Shown piece after piece: positions 32,233 to 40,621 of a DNA stretch of 64,000 nt. The translations under genes were made by a program, and so were the position numbers. The stretch comes from Lepidodermella squamata. Lineage: Eukaryota; Gastrotricha. The stretch spans positions 682,001-746,000 of the forward strand of contig JBLDXI010000010.1 of assembly GCA_047495785.1 (NCBI GenBank), read 5' to 3'. Position 1 is the first letter of the stretch. Each line of letters begins with the position of its first letter. The notes under the pieces are model-generated. The model saw only the letters and a list, made by a program, of their open reading frames with translations. It had not been told where the DNA came from and made no database searches.

Positions 32233-32302
32233 TTACTAAATCAACCATGCAGAGCAAGAAAGACATTAGGAAAAACTTTGAGGAGTCACCCTTCACCCCT
32301 AA
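32233..32302 (-). repeat. Right terminal inverted repeat of the 5-kb transposon
   Basis: Reverse complement of the left end at 27295-27364; outer 15 bp identical. Confidence 0.8.
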
Positions 32303-33070
32303 GTATGTAAGATTACGCCTTACGCAAGGTATACCTATGTAAGATGAAGGCCTGTGAATTAGACATAATTAATTTTTTTTCGATTATCTGATCTTCCACA
32401 TGAATTTCTAATCAATTCGACCATGCTGATCACGAATTTCAAATACCCCGACCCCGGGGTCGCGTCCTTGGGCAAGATTTCGGAACCCTAAGGTCAGGCG
32501 ACGCGGCGACCGGCGACCTGAAAATTTGAATTCCCCCGCAAATGCGTTACCATGGAAAATTTAAAATTTAAAATAATTAAATTTGAAAATATTAATCAAG
32601 TTTTAAATTTTAAATTATCTATATAAGAAAATTAAAACACGTTCAAAATAAGAAAGCGCTTGATTTCTTTTTTGGCTGTTTTGACGCCGCCGGTTTGACG
32701 GAGTCAAAAAGTCCCGCCTTCCCGCCTATAACTTTTTATTCTCTATCTACTGATATCAAATTTATGATTGTAGGCCATACGGAAGTATGATATTAAGCGT
32801 ATGCGTCGAGCGTTCAATCAGCGTTGAGAAATTCAAATCTCAGCCGTTGAGTACCTCCGCCGTTTAGTAGTTTAGATTATAGGGCGAGCCAATAACAAGC
32901 GAGAGTTGTTATAGAGTGCACCAATTAGACGCAAGCGCGCGAGTCAGTGGCGCGGATCACTAATACGCTAGCACTAATATTTACATATGTTACACAATTC
33001 TCACCTTTAAAATAACCTGATAAGGATGATGCGATAGTAATAATTCAAGAAATGATAAGTTTCGCGCTTG
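32303..33070. other. AT-rich spacer between two transposons
   Basis: Contains a strongly A/T block around 32550-32640 and a GC-rich patch with ccccgaccccgggg at about 32447. No gene or repeat end is supported. Confidence 0.4.
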
Positions 33071-34204
33071 ATTTTAAAAGGACGTGGCTATGTGAACACA
33101 GTGAAATGTGTGTCACGCAATGGCTATGCGTACCCAATGTGTGTGGCGTGATGGCTACTTGAAGACAGTGTGTTTGCGTGATTGGCTACTTGAACACACC
33201 CACTGTGTTTGCGGAAACGGCTAAGCGTACCGACCCCGGCAACTACAGGTTTTTCACTTAATCGGTAATAATGAGGTGATTATTGACAGCGGAAGACAGA
33301 ATTCATTCATTGTGGAGTATAGGCTATAAATGCAGGTAAAACAGGGTCATGTTAACCATAAAACTTCACCATGTCCGAGTCAGTTTCTGAATCAGTTGTT
33401 CCCGATATTATCAAGGACCGTTTTCAGTCGCGCCACGACCTCGTTTATCTCGAATTCGAATTTTCACCGGCCACAACACCGACGGTTCAGCTGCACCACT
33501 GCGGAAGTGACCATTGGGTCGCAACTTCAACCATCACAGTCGGTCAATTACCGCCGCACGGCGTCAAGTTTCAAGTTAATGAACAGCCTGGCAGGGCCCA
33601 TCACCGAGCCGCTTCGAAGGCAAATTACCGAGCGCTATTCAACGTCGGCCGTTAATGGCTAAATTCCGGTGCACATCTTACCGGTGAGCCAACAAGCCAA
33701 CGGCTACGATGTATACGCGATCGCCTATTGCGTCGAGTTGTTAAATGGCAACGTTCCCCGCCGCGCACAGTTCGAGGCGTCGCGGATGCGCGGTCATCTT
33801 CTACAATGCCTGAAAAATCGTTTACTCACAACGTTTCCATCAGTGCCACATCGTGGCCGGTTGCCGGCGGTCAAAACTGAACTCCTGGAAGTCGAGCGGG
33901 TGACGACATTTATCGCCGGCGAGTTTTCAATCGCAAAAACTAGTTTTTTTACTGCATTGTTACTTTGGTGTTGTTCTGTTTATATGTCTCACCTTTTTCT
34001 AAACAAAATCAGCGGAAAATTTGGAATAAAGCAGGTTCGTTTCCGCTGTCAATATAGTGTTTTCCGGGTTAAAATGAGTGTGTTTACATAGCCAATAGCG
34101 CATACCCAGGTATTAACGCCCGCTGTGTTCAAGTAACCTATGTGTACGCATAGCCATTGCGTGATACACAATCCTGTGTTCACATAGCCACGTCCATTTT
34201 AAAA
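33071..34204. mobile_element. Mutator-like element (1116 bp) with 9-bp target site duplication
   Basis: The element spans 33080-34195. It is bordered by the direct repeat ATTTTAAAA at 33071-33079 and 34196-34204 (9 bp; a tenth base also matches). Its ends, GGACGTGGCTATGTGAACAC, are identical in inverted orientation for 22 bp, and after a short gap a further 21 bp (TCACGCAATGGCTATGCGTAC) match. A 9-bp duplication with long inverted repeats is the signature of Mutator-like transposons. Several diverged copies of a GGCTA-x-TGAACACA motif about 31 bp apart form subterminal repeats on the left. The cargo is a decayed Ulp1-like protease; no transposase is present, so it is non-autonomous. Confidence 0.8.
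33371..33890 (+). pseudogene. Ulp1/C48-like cysteine protease remnant inside the Mutator-like element
   Basis: Three frames must be joined to follow the similarity. The first (from 33371) has the HCGSDHWVATSTI block with the protease His. The second has SLAGPITEPLRRQI. The third (about 33669-33890) has QQANGYDVYAIAYCVELL followed by a MRGHLLQCL block. In the family the last block reads GYDCGVxAIAY; here the Cys-Gly dipeptide carrying the nucleophile is missing. Two frameshifts and loss of the catalytic Cys make it non-functional. Ulp1-like proteases are known cargo or components of Mutator-like elements in plants and of other transposons in animals. Confidence 0.65.
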
Positions 34205-34256
34205 GAGCTTGAATTTCAGTAAGATGATAGGTCAGTGAGAGTTCTGTGCTGAAGGT

Positions 34257-34478
34257 TCAATGCACCGGCAACTCCACAGTCCGTAGTTGACGAACTAATT
34301 TTGTGAAGTGAGAGAACTGAGTCAGAAAGTTGCATGCAACGATAACCAAGCATGCGGCGGAGAGCGCCGTTTGAAGATTCCGCCCCTGATTAGCAAATAT
34401 CACTGATATAAAGCAGGACTGATAGAGTAACGACATTTCTATCAGGTTTTTATTCTGTGGGATGGACACAAATTTCAC
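34257..34478 (-). pseudogene. Orphan 3'-terminal exon of a GABA-B-like receptor
   Basis: The encoded peptide (IFANQGRNLQTALSAACLVIVACNFLTQF...) aligns with the last exon of the receptor at 49.5 kb (IFADQWKNLQIAISGTCLVIAACNLLTRF), the seventh helix and tail. No upstream receptor exons are found on the minus strand next to it; to the right lies unrelated sequence. It is best read as a fragment left from a former tandem copy, though a distant 5' part beyond the visible exons cannot be excluded. Confidence 0.55.
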
Positions 34479-34829
34479 CTGTCGTATGAGGCTTGTAAGT
34501 TGGCTAAGAAGCAGAATATCGAGCTAATTCTATTTCAAACTTTCTTAACGAACATGCTCCAAATGATGGATCATCTATCATGTTTGACGGATCCGAAAAA
34601 TTTTCCGGACTTCCTGAAACTGCTTATTGAAACTCCTCTCAAAAGTGGTCTCATTCCATTCTGTGCTAGCAACATCGTCGCTGGTTTCCGATCGTCTAGT
34701 GGTATCGAAATATTGAATAACTCCGTTTCATTCAATATTATGCAGATGATACGTCAGAAAGTAACTCGTCGATGGGATTTGAATGTAGAGCTCTACCTAT
34801 CTAATTTGTTGAAGTTCTCTCGTCCCTGA
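34446..34829 (+). CDS. Possible 3' exon of an unidentified gene
   Basis: Open frame continuing upstream from the leucine at 34500 to a good acceptor (tttctatcag) before 34446, and ending at 34829. The peptide is about 127 residues (starting VFILWDGHKFHLSYEACKLAKKQ and ending LLKFSRP). Three AATAAA signals follow at about 34827-34865, as expected at a gene's 3' end. I do not recognise the family. The expected upstream exons are not visible, possibly because the Mutator-like element and other insertions disrupted the locus. It overlaps the minus-strand receptor fragment by about 30 bp, so one of the two is likely dead. Confidence 0.3.
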   Translation, partial: VFILWDGHKFHLSYEACKLAKKQNIELILFQTFLTNMLQMMDHLSCLTDPKNFPDFLKLLIETPLKSGLIPFCASNIVAGFRSSSGIEILNNSVSFNIMQMIRQKVTRRWDLNVELYLSNLLKFSRP

Positions 34830-35661
34830 ATAAAGATGCACGAAACGAATAAAAGCGCTTTCAATAAAGCTATGCCCACGTAAATATTGTTGGAGTAGTA
34901 TTATACAATATCCGGGGGGATATCATAGGTTGATAGCACGATGGATATTTGCCTGAAGGCTTGCTATGTAGGCCAGAGGTGCAGCCGAAGGCCGGAATAG
35001 TTGCCTGAAGGACGAATATCCATCGCTGTCCACCGAGCTGGGGTTGATGAAGCTTGGCAAAGTGTTAGATCTTAACGAGAACTATATTCAGTAAGATTTC
35101 CCAAGCCGTAGATCCCTATGGTTTCAGAGAACAGTTGATTTGCGTGAAATGGTCAAAGTTGTACCAGATTACGGTACGTTTCATAAACAAGAAATATAAA
35201 ACTGCTGCGATATTGCAAATATCGTGGGAAAAGCGCGATCGAAAAAGAACAGTCACTCTAATGTATAAGGTCTTGATCCGCACGTTGCATTAGTTTGAAC
35301 GGAATTGTTGGAATGTGACGTTGCGGTGGCAACAGGCAAGTATTATGTTTGAAAATGTTACGCTTCGCGCAACGATCGAGGTCATTTATTACACTTTAAT
35401 TGTAATCATTTTCCAAACTAATAATGATGAATAATTAAAAAAATATTTTATTTGTCGTTTCACTTGTTCTGATTGCCGCGAGCTTTTCCGGGATCTTGGC
35501 GTGCGCGAGTTCTAAAACACCCTGTAGTATTACACAGTATTACATATTACATAGTATTCTAGTATTATACAGAATTTACATCAGGGTTGAATAGGTCCGG
35601 GGCGCAGGAAATAATTCGAGAAAGAATTCCTTGATTTTCGTATCCGTGCCGCTCTTTCTGT
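34830..35661. other. Spacer with a small inverted repeat
   Basis: About 830 bp without a gene. An imperfect inverted pair (cgatggatattTgcctgaaggc near 34940 and its complement near 35030) could form a hairpin. Nothing else supported. Confidence 0.35.
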
Positions 35662-36147
35662 TCAAACTTCGACGTGGCTTTTTTCGTTGGCATTCAAAGG
35701 CGGAGTTTTACTGTTGTTATTAGTCGTAGAAATCGTTTCGGGTGCATGTTCTCCCAGGAATCGGACGACGTCGAAGTGGCCTCTTTGAGCGGCGATCCAA
35801 AGCGGAGTTACACCATCGATATTAGCCAAAGAAATCGTTTGGGGTGCACGTTCTGCCAGGAATCGGACGACGTCGATGTGGCCTCTTTGAGCGGCGATCC
35901 AAAGAGGAGTTTCACCGATGCTACTGGCCAAAGAAATCGTTTCGGGTGCTTTTTCTGCCAGGAATCGGACGACGTCGATTTGGCCTCTTTGAGCGGCGAT
36001 CCAAAGCGGAGTTACACCATCGATATTAGCCAAAGAAATCGTTTCGGGTGCTTTTTCTGCCAGTGATGGAACATCATCGATGTGGCCATTTTCAGCGGCA
36101 ATCCAAAGCGGAGTCTCGCCGCTTAAATTTGTCATAGAAGTCGTCAC
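35662..36147 (-). CDS. Ankyrin-repeat exon or gene fragment
   Basis: Open frame of 161 residues with five tandem ankyrin repeats of 34 residues (unit about 102 bp), each reading approximately GxTPLWIAAQRGHIDVVRFLAEKAPETISLAN. The last unit is broken (TPPLNANEKSHVEV) and ends in a stop. The frame stays open upstream of the first Met to about 36175, where tttgatag could be an acceptor, so this may be a terminal exon of a larger ankyrin protein. Near-identity of the units at DNA level suggests recent tandem duplication or gene conversion. Function cannot be assigned beyond protein binding. Confidence 0.5.
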   Translation of the reverse strand: MTTSMTNLSGETPLWIAAENGHIDDVPSLAEKAPETISLANIDGVTPLWIAAQRGQIDVVRFLAEKAPETISLASSIGETPLWIAAQRGHIDVVRFLAERAPQTISLANIDGVTPLWIAAQRGHFDVVRFLGEHAPETISTTNNNSKTPPLNANEKSHVEV

Positions 36148-36254
36148 AGGAGTTTGACTGGTATTGCTATCAAAATATAATGAATGATTATTTTTGAAAG
36201 GTGTTCGATCAAATTGCTCCAGCTCCTACGAAGTTCTCTATGGATCCAGCCATC

Positions 36255-36514
36255 ACTATGGAGCGTGTCATTTTGCATCAATAAATAGGGACATGCCCCA
36301 TTCTCAATGGTGGGTCAAGAAACATAAAATTCGATTAATATAAAGAAAGTACTACACTAATAATAGAAAATTAATGTTCTTGCTACGTACTTTTTCCTTT
36401 ATTCTTTATTAGTGTAGTACTTTCTTTATATTAATGGAATTTTATGTTTCTTGACCCACCATTGAGAATGGGGCATGTCCCTATTTATTGATGCAAAATG
36501 ACACGTTCCATAGT
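36255..36514. mobile_element. Palindromic MITE (foldback), 260 bp
   Basis: Arms 36255-36363 and 36408-36514 are near-perfect reverse complements (two or three mismatches) separated by a loop of about 44 bases. The ends are TATGGAGCGTGTCA... and its complement, each beginning at a TA dinucleotide, consistent with a mariner-type TA target. No coding capacity. Confidence 0.75.
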
Positions 36515-36747
36515 CTTGACCCGGAAAGGATCCCCTCTATACCAGTGCAAACGCGCTGTTTACGCAATAAATGGCTCCGGATGCGCACAAAATGGCCGAA
36601 CCTGCCACGAATCTGCTGCTCATAAACAACACTGGAAAAAATATGGTCCGAAATATTCCGGTTTTATTCCGAATAATTGATAAAAACCCCATAATTTTAG
36701 TTATATTTTATGTGTGCATAAGCTAATTAGGCACCGCGTCCGAGAAT

Positions 36748-36812
36748 TTGCAGCGAGTCGACCTTCTTTAACTAATACGAATTCGTTAAAGAAGGTCGAC
36801 TCGCTGCAAAAT
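36748..36812. repeat. Hairpin with 25-bp perfect arms
   Basis: ttgcagcgagtcgacctt... at about 36750 is repeated in perfect inverted orientation after a 12-base loop (taatacgaattc), ending at about 36810. It borders the LINE-like remnant and may be the edge of a small insertion. Confidence 0.6.
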
Positions 36813-38190
36813 TGGCAAAGGTGCACACACGACAATCGCATAGATTAATATGCCTTTGGCCCAAACCAACGGCACCGAAGAAACAAACGATTGAGAAAAT
36901 TATGGTGAAGACCGACCCGAATTGCGATCAGAAACAACTATGGCCAAGAATAGTGGCTGCGGCACCGGACTTCGACTTCAAGGGCTGTAAGCAGACGGCA
37001 GACATGCTGGAAATTCGTCTCGTTTCGAGCGATAAATCTGCTCAGCTCTGTACGAAGTTGGCATTGGACGGGGCCAATGTCATTCCACAACGACCGGCTA
37101 AATACCGAGCTGACTAATTTCGATGCGAACGCTGTTACGACGACTCACATAGCGGCTGCTTTCAGCGAGAAACTGACGAAGACTGTGGAAGTGAGAGGAA
37201 TACAACTTATGTTAGAATTGTCTGACTACGATCTAGCTGAACGTGCTGTGAAGAACGGCCTGACTGCGAAACCTTTTCTGCTGCGTTTTCGATATGGTTT
37301 GTCGTTAAGAATCCTGAAGTTTTTCAAGCTGCCAGCGTTACGGCCACATGACGCGAAGCTGTTCTGCTGAAGAAAGATGCCTTAGATGTGGTCCATAGAG
37401 CGAAGTAGGACCGCGGAACTCGTGGGTATAACTAAGATCGACATATGGGGCCCCCTTTGGTCTATGGCTGAGCTCACCGTATGGATCGATGGAACTGGTA
37501 GGGATGATCCCTACTATATCTAACGGTACCTCGCTCTCTGATGTGGTCGGCCACACAATGTTTTGACATGTTTGCGTGATGTTTGCTGCTGTAATTGCGG
37601 TGTCAAGCATGCCGCGAACTCGAGGGAGTGGCCTCTGCGCCAGCCTTCGGCGGGCTGAAACGGAAACTACACTGGGTGATTTCGGAAGATATTGCAATTT
37701 TAAGACGGGTTGAGTGGTAACTGGGGCTTCTAACGAAATCCTAGTTGCCACTGCTCAAAATTTGGGAAAGGGAGTGTTTTGCTTTCAATAGACTTGATGT
37801 TCGACGAACCGTAAAGCCGGTCCGACTGGCTTTACGAAACTTAATCGCGACTCCGTACGTGTTTTCGTGGCTTCAAGCGAATCACCGCAGCGCTGTCGCA
37901 CGAGACAGAAGGCCCGGTGTTTTAGATGATACCAAAGAACGAATCAAGAAGAAAATCTTTAAAGAGCTCAAGAGTTTTAATACGTAGGCGTTTGGCTGTC
38001 CAATCACCTTTGCTGGACGCCGCACTTAGAACCCGTCTCGTCCCGACCTCTCCCTCGCATTTTCGCCCTTTTTCGCGGAAGAGTAAAGACGCACCCCACC
38101 TTAGGCCTCTTGTTTTACAAGAGCGTTATCAGGCCGCTGTTGGAATTCGGTGCTCCGGCGTTCGTGCCCTATTGTGTCATAATTTTGCTT
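36812..38190 (+). pseudogene. Remnant of a Jockey/CR1-like non-LTR retrotransposon
   Basis: Broken into several frames. 36812-37370 encodes an ORF1-like stretch (LWPRIVAAAPDFDFKGCKQ..., then LTAKPFLLRFRYGLSLRILKFFKLPALRPHDAKLFC). Around 37595-37650 a zinc-knuckle-like CCNCGVKHAANSREWPL matches the CxNCGGxHxAxxxxCP knuckle of gag-like ORF1 proteins. At 38104-38184 one frame reads LLFYKSVIRPLLEFGAPAF, typical of the region after the reverse transcriptase core in non-LTR elements. Most of the polymerase is missing. No terminal repeat or poly-A tail is identified. Confidence 0.5.
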
Positions 38191-38469
38191 ACTTTTTCGA
38201 GGCTCGATATCTACTCACCTGAGGGGTCCCGGCCCCATTTTCGTTGGCAGGGACCTCAGTTAGGGTCTTGGCTTCGGTAATCCGTCGAAAAAATTCGACC
38301 CCAATGCCTTTTGTGAGTGTTGCAGCAGGTGTTGTGACGCAAGAGACCGATTATGTCAAATTAGGGGCCGGCGCCTATTTCGTCATAATTTTTCGACCAA
38401 CGGTCCTAACTGTCATAATGAGGTCTAGATTGATTTTTTCGGCCTGCCTTCATTGGAGCAGGTAAGTCT

Positions 38470-39414
38470 AGGTCTTCTGCAAGTGTTTAAGGCGGCCTGT
38501 CAGCGGCGTGTGGCGGTCCACGGAAGCAACGACCCAAATAATAATTCCAGTTTGTGAATCAGGATACCCACAGGGTCCTAATTGAGGGGATTGAGGGGAT
38601 TGAGTGGAAAGGTAAAAGTGTCACCCCAATTAGGGCTATTTTTTCTGGTATAGCACGCAAAATGACGATGCAGTGAAAAGAAGAGGAATACACAATTTTT
38701 ATCCGGATTGTATCGTATAATATGCTTTCTTAATGTTATGAAATGACAAAACACTCTTGCAAGCAGAGATTCTTTGATTCTAAACAAAGAATCCCTTCTA
38801 AACATCATTAATATTTTTATATCAAAAAATGCTCGCTAGTTTAGAATATATTACAGAAAACCCCACTTGACAAGCACGCAAAAAGATCCAAAACATTCAA
38901 GCAACACTCCTTATTCGATTTATTATAAATTATATAATATATTTATATAATAAATTTATTATTATAATTATAAATAGACTGGGTGAGAAATAAGGGAATA
39001 CTCTATGGCTAGCCATGGAGAAATAAAATTTCCCCCTGATCTGGAACCCCGAGTGAGTTTGGCACAGCCAAACGAATTGAGGGGTTCCAGAGAGGTTCCA
39101 GGTGTTCCCCGCCGAAACCCACTATTTTATCGTCTTGGAAGCAAATTTCACATGAGAAACGCTGCTTTTGCCTCTATTTCAACGAGAAACATAACATTCC
39201 ACGTGATTCCAAGATGTAGCATGTAGCGTTTCTCACATTTTCGAACCCTTCCCAGCGGGAAAATTGGCCTTTTTAAAATTGTCAACAATTTTATATTACC
39301 AAAACCCATATTTTCCGCAATTGCATCTTTGGAAGAAAGAAAATGGCATCACTGGGGCTACTATCTGTAATATGGTTGTTGTTTAATTCATTTTTTCGCT
39401 TCTGCCTTTCACTG
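38470..39414. other. Spacer, no gene recognised
   Basis: Includes a short run of gaggggatt tandem units at about 38584-38602 and an A/T-only stretch at about 38920-38970. No coding or RNA feature supported. Confidence 0.4.
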
Positions 39415-39714
39415 ATTATGTTTCCGTATTGCAGGATCAAAGTCCTTGAGACTAATACTCTAGAGTATTAGTCTCAAGTCAAAGTCCACGTGGTCATGTG
39501 GCATGAATAGCTAGTTCTGAGGCGTTTTTTTCGTCGTTTCGTCGTTTCGTGGATCCAACCCATGGTTCTAATCCTTAAGGTCCCGGGTTCGAATCCTCCT
39601 TCATACATCGTTTTTATTTGTTTCGTCCAATTTTTCTATGAGATGACGAAGTGACGAAACGATGCTCATGCCTCATGACCACGTGACTTTGATCCTGCAA
39701 TACGGAAGCATAAT
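39415..39714. mobile_element. Inverted-repeat MITE containing a tRNA-like B box
   Basis: The ends match in inverted orientation: ATTATG-TTCCGTATTGCAG-GATCAAAGTC at left and its complement at 39680-39714 (two mismatches). The match continues as CACGTGGTCATG-GGCATGA after an insertion in the left arm. The interior carries GGTCCCGGGTTCGAATCC at about 39581-39598, a perfect pol III B-box and tRNA T-arm, preceded by a TTCTAATCC anticodon-loop-like string. No complete cloverleaf can be drawn, so it is a tRNA-derived fragment rather than a tRNA gene. Confidence 0.55.
39437..39486. mobile_element. 34-bp perfect palindrome inserted with 8-bp target duplication
   Basis: The palindrome at 39445-39478 (half-site CTTGAGACTAATACTCT) is flanked on both sides by TCAAAGTC (39437-39444 and 39479-39486). 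The undisturbed opposite arm of the host MITE (39680-39706) shows the pre-insertion sequence with a single TCAAAGTC. With an extra shared C the duplication could be read as 9 bp. Confidence 0.7.
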
Positions 39715-39853
39715 GCCCCCCTACATCGTCATTTTGTGAGCTATATCAAAATCCTTTTTCCCATGAAAACATTCGTCGAAATGAGCGAATTGCAGCAATT
39801 CGTAATATTGCAAAATCTTTAGGGCACACTGTATAATCACATTAATTACTTAC

Positions 39854-40074
39854 CGATTTGAAATGAGCAAATCAATTTCGTTATTGAAAGTGGATTTGAT
39901 TAGTCTGAAAATGACCCAACCCAAGGCGCAGTCCAGTACTACGACAATGAAGAGGAGCGCAGCGACTTTCAAGATGCTAACGGCCTGGTTCTTCCACTTC
40001 AATGGCTTCAGCTTGTTGCCATCGCCCACGTCATCTATTCGAACTGCGGGCGCAGTTTTCGCAAGCGCCGACTC
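39854..40074 (-). CDS. Orphan internal exon encoding one transmembrane helix
   Basis: On the minus strand a good acceptor (cttttatctcag) and a strong donor (gtaagtaatt) bound a 221-nt open exon. The peptide has a short acidic-polar lead (PAVRIDDVGDGNKLKPLKWKNQ) and then one clear helix (AVSILKVAALLFIVVVLDCALGWVIF), giving a type II or single-pass topology. I do not recognise the family and see no partner exons on either side; the pogo-like remnant lies 75 bp upstream and the MITE 140 bp downstream, so flanking introns may be swollen by insertions. Confidence 0.4.
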
Positions 40075-40147
40075 CTGAGATAAAAGTCAGATGAATTATG
40101 TAGACATGAATCATTGACATTTTTTAAGTTAATTTAGAAGATATGTA

Positions 40148-40621
40148 CCGTATATACCGAGTTAGTTTACACTGCCTAATAATTTGTTTGTAAGCCGTTT
40201 AAGTCCTGCCTTAATTTCCGGGTCTGCCTTATATTTCACAGATTCACAAAAACGAACTCAACGAACTGGGTTAGTCATCAATTTCATCGCCAGCAATAAT
40301 TTCTTCTTTATCATGCGTCCCGAGACACGTCGGCGTAATCGCCTCTCAGTCAGAACCCACTCGTGCAGAGCGTTTTCCGTGTCATCGTACCTCGATTTAC
40401 GCCCCGCATTTCCGAGGCGCTTGCGGTGCCCCGCGACTGTTTAAACATGATGAGTTACCCGATGAGTGGATTACGCACGTATTCGCATTTGAGGACACGT
40501 GCCTTATAATTCGGTGATGCCTTATATTCTGTTATTCTATTATTCGACCTCTAACCTCTGCCTTGAAAACCGGTTCTGCCCTATAATTCGGCGTGGCCCA
40601 ATATTTCGGTATATACGGCAG
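40148..40621. mobile_element. pogo/Tigger-like transposon remnant
   Basis: The ends form an exact 13-bp inverted pair, CCGTATATACCGA at about 40149 and its complement ending near 40618. The interior repeats a TGCCTTATAATTCGG-like motif several times. On the minus strand a 54-codon frame survives (see next entry). The DDE domain is gone, so this is an internally deleted, immobile copy. Confidence 0.55.
40273..40437 (-). pseudogene. CENP-B/Tc5-type DNA-binding domain fragment
   Basis: The minus strand reads GRKSRYDDTENALHEWVLTERR...RRVSGRMIKKKLL, matching the second helix-turn-helix (CENP-B/HTH_Tnp_Tc5) found in pogo-family transposases. A stop lies directly upstream in the same frame and another after NPVR, so only this piece remains. 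Confidence 0.6.

Larger units (their letters stand above)
27295..32302. mobile_element. Complete-looking 5.0-kb DNA transposon with two divergent genes
   Basis: The ends are inverted repeats of about 70 bp that align without gaps: left 27295-27364, right 32233-32302. The outer 15 bases (TTAGGGGTGAAGGGT) are identical; the inner 12 (TTGATTTAGTAA) are identical too, with a variable middle. The only direct repeat at the edges is a TA dinucleotide (a T-TA / TA-A arrangement), suggesting a TA or TTA-type target. Inside lie a DDE-type transposase on the + strand and a serine-rich protein gene on the minus strand, back to back around 29.85-29.98 kb. Both have every exon in frame. Exons are GC-rich while introns are extremely A/T-rich, unlike the host genes. 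I cannot place it with confidence in a named superfamily. Confidence 0.8.

Noticed and set aside
27295-32302. Assignment of the 5-kb transposon to piggyBac or Kolobok because the ends begin near TTA
   Set aside because: Those families duplicate TTAA; here left reads CTCC-TTA-GGGG and right CCCC-TAA-GTAT, so TTAA is not present and the DDE motifs do not clearly match.
35674-36066. 130-residue open frame on the + strand antisense to the ankyrin exon
   Set aside because: Antisense of the 102-bp repeat; its regular pattern mirrors the ankyrin units and has no known motif.
39581-39605. A functional tRNA gene at the B box
   Set aside because: No acceptor stem, D arm or proper A box pairs with the T arm; only the 3' half looks tRNA-like.
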